Below, in pieces: positions 60,740-64,000 of a stretch of 64,000 bases of DNA (positions are counted from its first letter, which is position 1; the number at the start of each line of letters is the position of its first letter). Made by a program: the position numbers and the translations under genes. The DNA comes from Apostichopus japonicus. Its lineage: Eukaryota > Echinodermata > Holothuroidea > Aspidochirotida > Stichopodidae. A model generated the notes under the pieces. The model had not been told where the DNA came from, ran no database searches, and was given only the letters and a program-made list of their open reading frames with translations. The stretch spans positions 24,271,265 through 24,335,264 of the forward strand of contig NC_092573.1 in the NCBI RefSeq assembly GCF_037975245.1, read 5' to 3'.

Positions 60740-61879
60740 TCACACTTTTTCAAAAGAGAACGCGTACTTCTTGTGTTGTCTTGGCATGTGACGAAGAGCG
60801 GGACTCCGAGGGGAAAACCTCCCGGGGGTACCCGCACGTCCTTCTGATCGCCTGGGTTGAGGTGATCCACTCATTGGAACACTCACCAACCTATCATTGT
60901 CTATCACAACGTCACGGTATCTCTTCCATAACAATGGAACTAGCAATGGCCGCAATGCCGAGGTGGTTAAAACGAGTATCTGCGTCCCTAGGAATATGTA
61001 AATCACATGCCCAGAAAACATAAGATATGCAACGTGGCCGGACATGACGAAAGAAGCAGCCAAGAATCTGAACCCGTTCAAAGGTAACCAAGCTAAGTAG
61101 GAAAGGAAACTGTAGGCAACCGCTGCATACTTCTCTGTGTTTTGGTGACGACGTTTTCGGACGATATGCCTCAACCGACCAATTGGCGTGTCGGTGCTTA
61201 GTTTTGGCGGTCGTTTAGATGTCCGAGTTAATATGACAGTCTTTAACCAGTACACAAAGCAGACTGTAAAACTCATGAAATAAAGTAGAGCACGTGAACC
61301 AAACAGCGTCACTGATATGGTACTGGATTGGGAGGAACATTTACCGGAAATTCGACTCCACTTAGCAACGCCAGGCGTTTCCATTGTTGAATCATCAATA
61401 TTTAATAAGTTAAGAGGAAGCAATATCGTCGCCAGTGACATGGACACTAAAAATAATTCTGCTATCCCTTTAGATTTGGATGGACCACGTCTCCGGCCAC
61501 TACGAGACAAAGTCTGCGAAAATAAAGTCAAAACTAAAATGGATGCGAAGAATGTCATATCCTCAAAAAACTGATAAAGGATACAGAATGTAAATGCCAG
61601 ACCGTTTATGTTACACATGGTAGATGAAAGCAACGATTGTAGGGTGTACATTGAAAGAAATACCATATCCAGAGTTGCCAATTGGCGAAATGTTGTCTCG
61701 GCAACAGAGTATGGCTTGCCCCTCCGACAAATCGAAAGGATATACAAAAAGGATCCATTGCTAAATATGCCCAGCATACACAATGAAGGAAATGCACAAA
61801 CCTGAATCCATTTAATGCCCGGTAAAATGTTGCAAATCTCAGTGTTATTTGCGAGTTTCTCAACTTGCTGATCATCCAT
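60740..61879 (-). CDS. rhodopsin-like seven-transmembrane receptor, intronless
   Basis: A single uninterrupted frame of 379 residues. An N-glycosylation sequon (NNT) lies at 11-13. Seven hydrophobic segments lie at roughly 27-50, 64-86, 97-123, 138-160, 189-213, 251-275 and 284-310. Class A landmarks: Asn41 (TM1), Asp71 in LATLD (TM2), Cys99 and Cys181 as a likely extracellular disulfide, WLP at 264-266 (TM6), and a proline-containing TM7 end SALRPLLVPLLWKRY followed by a Ser/Pro/Arg-rich tail. The DRY motif is absent: the TM3 end reads LTLFSQTLSR. No signal peptide. The ligand is unknown. Echinoderm genomes carry many intronless orphan receptors of this class, so a lineage-expanded receptor is likely. 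Its segment has no counterpart in the left palindrome arm. Confidence 0.8.
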   Translation of the reverse strand: MDDQQVEKLANNTEICNILPGIKWIQVCAFPSLCMLGIFSNGSFLYILSICRRGKPYSVAETTFRQLATLDMVFLSMYTLQSLLSSTMCNINGLAFTFCILYQFFEDMTFFASILVLTLFSQTLSRSGRRRGPSKSKGIAELFLVSMSLATILLPLNLLNIDDSTMETPGVAKWSRISGKCSSQSSTISVTLFGSRALLYFMSFTVCFVYWLKTVILTRTSKRPPKLSTDTPIGRLRHIVRKRRHQNTEKYAAVAYSFLSYLAWLPLNGFRFLAASFVMSGHVAYLMFSGHVIYIFLGTQILVLTTSALRPLLVPLLWKRYRDVVIDNDRLVSVPMSGSPQPRRSEGRAGTPGRFSPRSPALRHMPRQHKKYAFSFEKV

Positions 61880-62828
61880 TTTTCAAGCAATCAGATTCAA
61901 CCAGCCTGATGTCGGCCTAATTTCGCGCTGGACATATCACAGTTATACTTATGAGCAACACGTACGTATCCTGTCGAATTCTTATAATTTTGTTATGTCT
62001 TGACACAGCTGAGTTGAGATTTGAAGGCCTGTTCAAGCAAGTTTATCGAAAATAAGTATATTAGTCTACCATCCGAACGGTCAGTGTAAACCAATGATAT
62101 TTGAAAGAATTAATCCACCACAATCAGACGTGTACGTATACAGTTGACTTACAAATGTTACTAAGCAATGCTTTAGAAAAGCGTTTTTCTCTCTTGATTA
62201 TCTACCAATTGGAAAAACTGATTGCTTTGAAGACGTATGTAAATTTAACGAGCCATAATTCGAGAACACGGTTACCACTTAATAACTGAAGTATAAAACC
62301 CGATCTCGCGGCACTCGGTCACGCAACGTCAAAGTGCGATGTTTTTCTACGGTCGCCAATAAATGCCATTATCAAAGTCCAATTTTAATCGCTCATATAT
62401 ACTTTTTGGGACTCATCAGGCGACAGTAAGAATCGAAACCATGACCTTCGTGTCACAGACCTACATGTCTGTACCACTCACCCATAGTGATTTTACTGGT
62501 ATGAATGCGTTGTATATAAATATACGTTGCAATATTTCTAATGTAATGCCATGTAAAGGCTTCCGTTATACTTTCGTTAGTTGACAACGATTATGTAAAG
62601 AAGTTAATCGGGTTTACAACAAACATGTTATAAAAAAAAATAGTCTCGAATAACAGTTCTGGAGATGCTGGTAGACCAGCTACCACCACAGCGGTTACAC
62701 AACTAAGCCAGGCTGAAGAGAAATTTAATTCAGACGTAAATACCTTGGTTAAAATACGGGCATATTCCGCTTACAATTCCCCCAAGTAGGCCTACCTGCG
62801 AATATGATGCTTTACGTTTGACAAAGAA

Positions 62829-64000
62829 TAACTCTAAATATACAATCATGGATCTCGAGTACAAGTACTTCTAAGAAGCTCTGGTACTCGACGAAAACGC
62901 TCATTGTGTTCGATGATTAAACCGCTATTAACTGGTTCCTGCTCAATTCACGTGACAACCCACTGTTGCAGTAAAAATGTTCGGACAAAGTCACGTACTG
63001 AGCTCACGGCTGAGCTCGGAGCGAATGAGTTGAGATTTTAATTAGTCGCCCCTATGGAACTCCAACAGGTGTAAAATATAGTATGATGATGATGTTGAAA
63101 CATAATATGAAGATACCCTACTAATATCTCAAATGTTGTTCTAACGTACGTGGCTGGGCTGCTAAAAATAATGTTCTAACATAATGTTGTAAACCGGCTG
63201 CACATTGCCCTACTGCAGCTATAGACCGCCGACCGTGAGTCGTAGCAAACCTATACGGTATTTTTCAATAACAGTCGCACAAGACGCATGCTGGTCTTAT
63301 ACCACTGACAACCCAGTGAACTCGTTGTTAACGACCGGTGCTTTGTTACTTGTTAGGGCACATGTGAAGTTATTTCCTAGTGATTGACTAAATTTGTTGA
63401 AACTTATTTGGCAGTTTTCTTAGGAGATTCCCCGAATGAGGCCGACGAGACTTACAACTGGGAAAATTCAAAATATTGATCAGTTGTAGTTTAGCCGACC
63501 ACACACTGCCCTACCGGTCACGACCCATCGGACACAACTCTACCGTCGTAACCCAGTTTCCATTGATCCCTGAACGTATTGAAACACTAGTTTTACTTAC
63601 AATCCGTTGCGATATATGATGCATTACTATGCAGAACATGTTTTTCATGAATATTCATGTTATTAAATATTACAGGAGCAATTTATTTTTATTAAATTTC
63701 AGCGATATCATTATATGCCCAAAAAAAAACAAGATATTACAAAAAGTCTTTAAATGATGAAAATATTGGAAATTTAATGAAGATGCAAAATGAAAGAATT
63801 GTGTTAAATTAGTTTACAAATATACCACATTTGCAAGAGATTTTGTAAAATTACAAAATGAAACACTGGTGGCTATTCACTGCGATTCTAAGAAGATTGA
63901 GAAAAGTAAACTTGCAAAATAATAACTAATCTACAGCAAGCAAATTTCAGGTCTCATTAGTTGAACAATAAATTCCCTCTTCTACTCCCCCGTTTGCCTC
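62829..64000. other. unique sequence beyond the palindrome
   Basis: No gene, repeat or RNA was recognised. The last 400 bases are AT-rich. Confidence 0.5.

Larger units (their letters stand above)
58369..62603. other. about 4.2 kb segment unique to the right arm, containing a GPCR gene
   Basis: The left arm joins CCAATTAA directly to TATTTAATGC at about 35405; in the right arm the two matching ends are separated by this segment, with TTAA at both borders. No terminal inverted repeats are seen, so this is probably either a deletion at short homology in the left arm or an insertion here. Confidence 0.7.
47579..62828 (-). repeat. right arm of large imperfect palindrome (SORD copy 2)
   Basis: It is the inverted counterpart of 34291-45722, with all nine SORD exons and most intron sequence. 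It is longer because it holds about 4.2 kb at 58369-62603 and about 1.1 kb at 55517-56607 that the left arm lacks, plus expanded minisatellites. It lacks the three left-arm insertions. Confidence 0.93.

Noticed and set aside
58365..62607. piggyBac-type transposon with TTAA borders
   Set aside because: TTAA is at both borders, but the inner ends do not start with CCC or form an inverted repeat; short-homology deletion or insertion is likelier.

Overview
This is a stretch of animal nuclear DNA. Genes are split by many introns with GT-AG borders, vertebrate-length coding sequences are preserved, introns and intergenic DNA are AT-rich, and DNA transposons, a LINE fragment and minisatellites are frequent. 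The ATP synthase alpha, sorbitol dehydrogenase and DDX59 proteins read like those of a non-vertebrate deuterostome. A marine invertebrate, probably an echinoderm such as a sea cucumber, fits best, but the species call is inference only.

Layout. 585-9211 (+): 3' part of a gene for a protein with three CCCH zinc fingers, an RWD-like region and a CHY zinc finger; one intron holds a 1.86 kb hAT element. 11523-13380 (-): an ARL14EP-like gene, with a THAP-domain exon upstream at 14402-14749 that may belong to the same transcript. 16203-23177 (+): a complete 10-exon ATP5F1A gene, head-to-head with the THAP exon; a hAT MITE sits between them. 24561-32843 (-): a complete 13-exon DDX59 gene containing a U12-type AT-AC intron.

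34.3-62.8 kb is a large imperfect palindrome. Its left arm (34291-45722) carries a sorbitol dehydrogenase gene on the + strand (SORD copy 1). Its right arm (47579-62828) carries a second intact copy on the - strand (SORD copy 2), tail-to-tail with the first. The 1.86 kb spacer holds a smaller fold-back repeat and a decayed non-LTR retrotransposon. The two SORD genes have identical exon lengths and about 97% identical coding sequence by hand count. Because the arms are paralogous, each arm acts as an empty-site control for insertions in the other: three insertions in the left arm (two hAT-like, one retroposon-like) can be delimited to the base with target-site duplications. The right arm holds about 4.2 kb that the left lacks, including an intronless rhodopsin-like GPCR gene at 60740-61879.

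The genes are unrelated in function (zinc-finger regulators, mitochondrial ATP synthesis, RNA helicase, polyol metabolism, membrane receptor) and there is no operon-like organisation. The most notable items are the palindrome with its paired SORD genes, the AT-AC intron in DDX59, the possible THAP-ARL14EP fusion, and the clustered amino-acid changes in exon 4 of the two SORD copies. All splice models were built by hand; the complete models close in frame (ATP5F1A 1668 nt, DDX59 2043 nt, each SORD 1074 nt, ARL14EP-like 903 nt).
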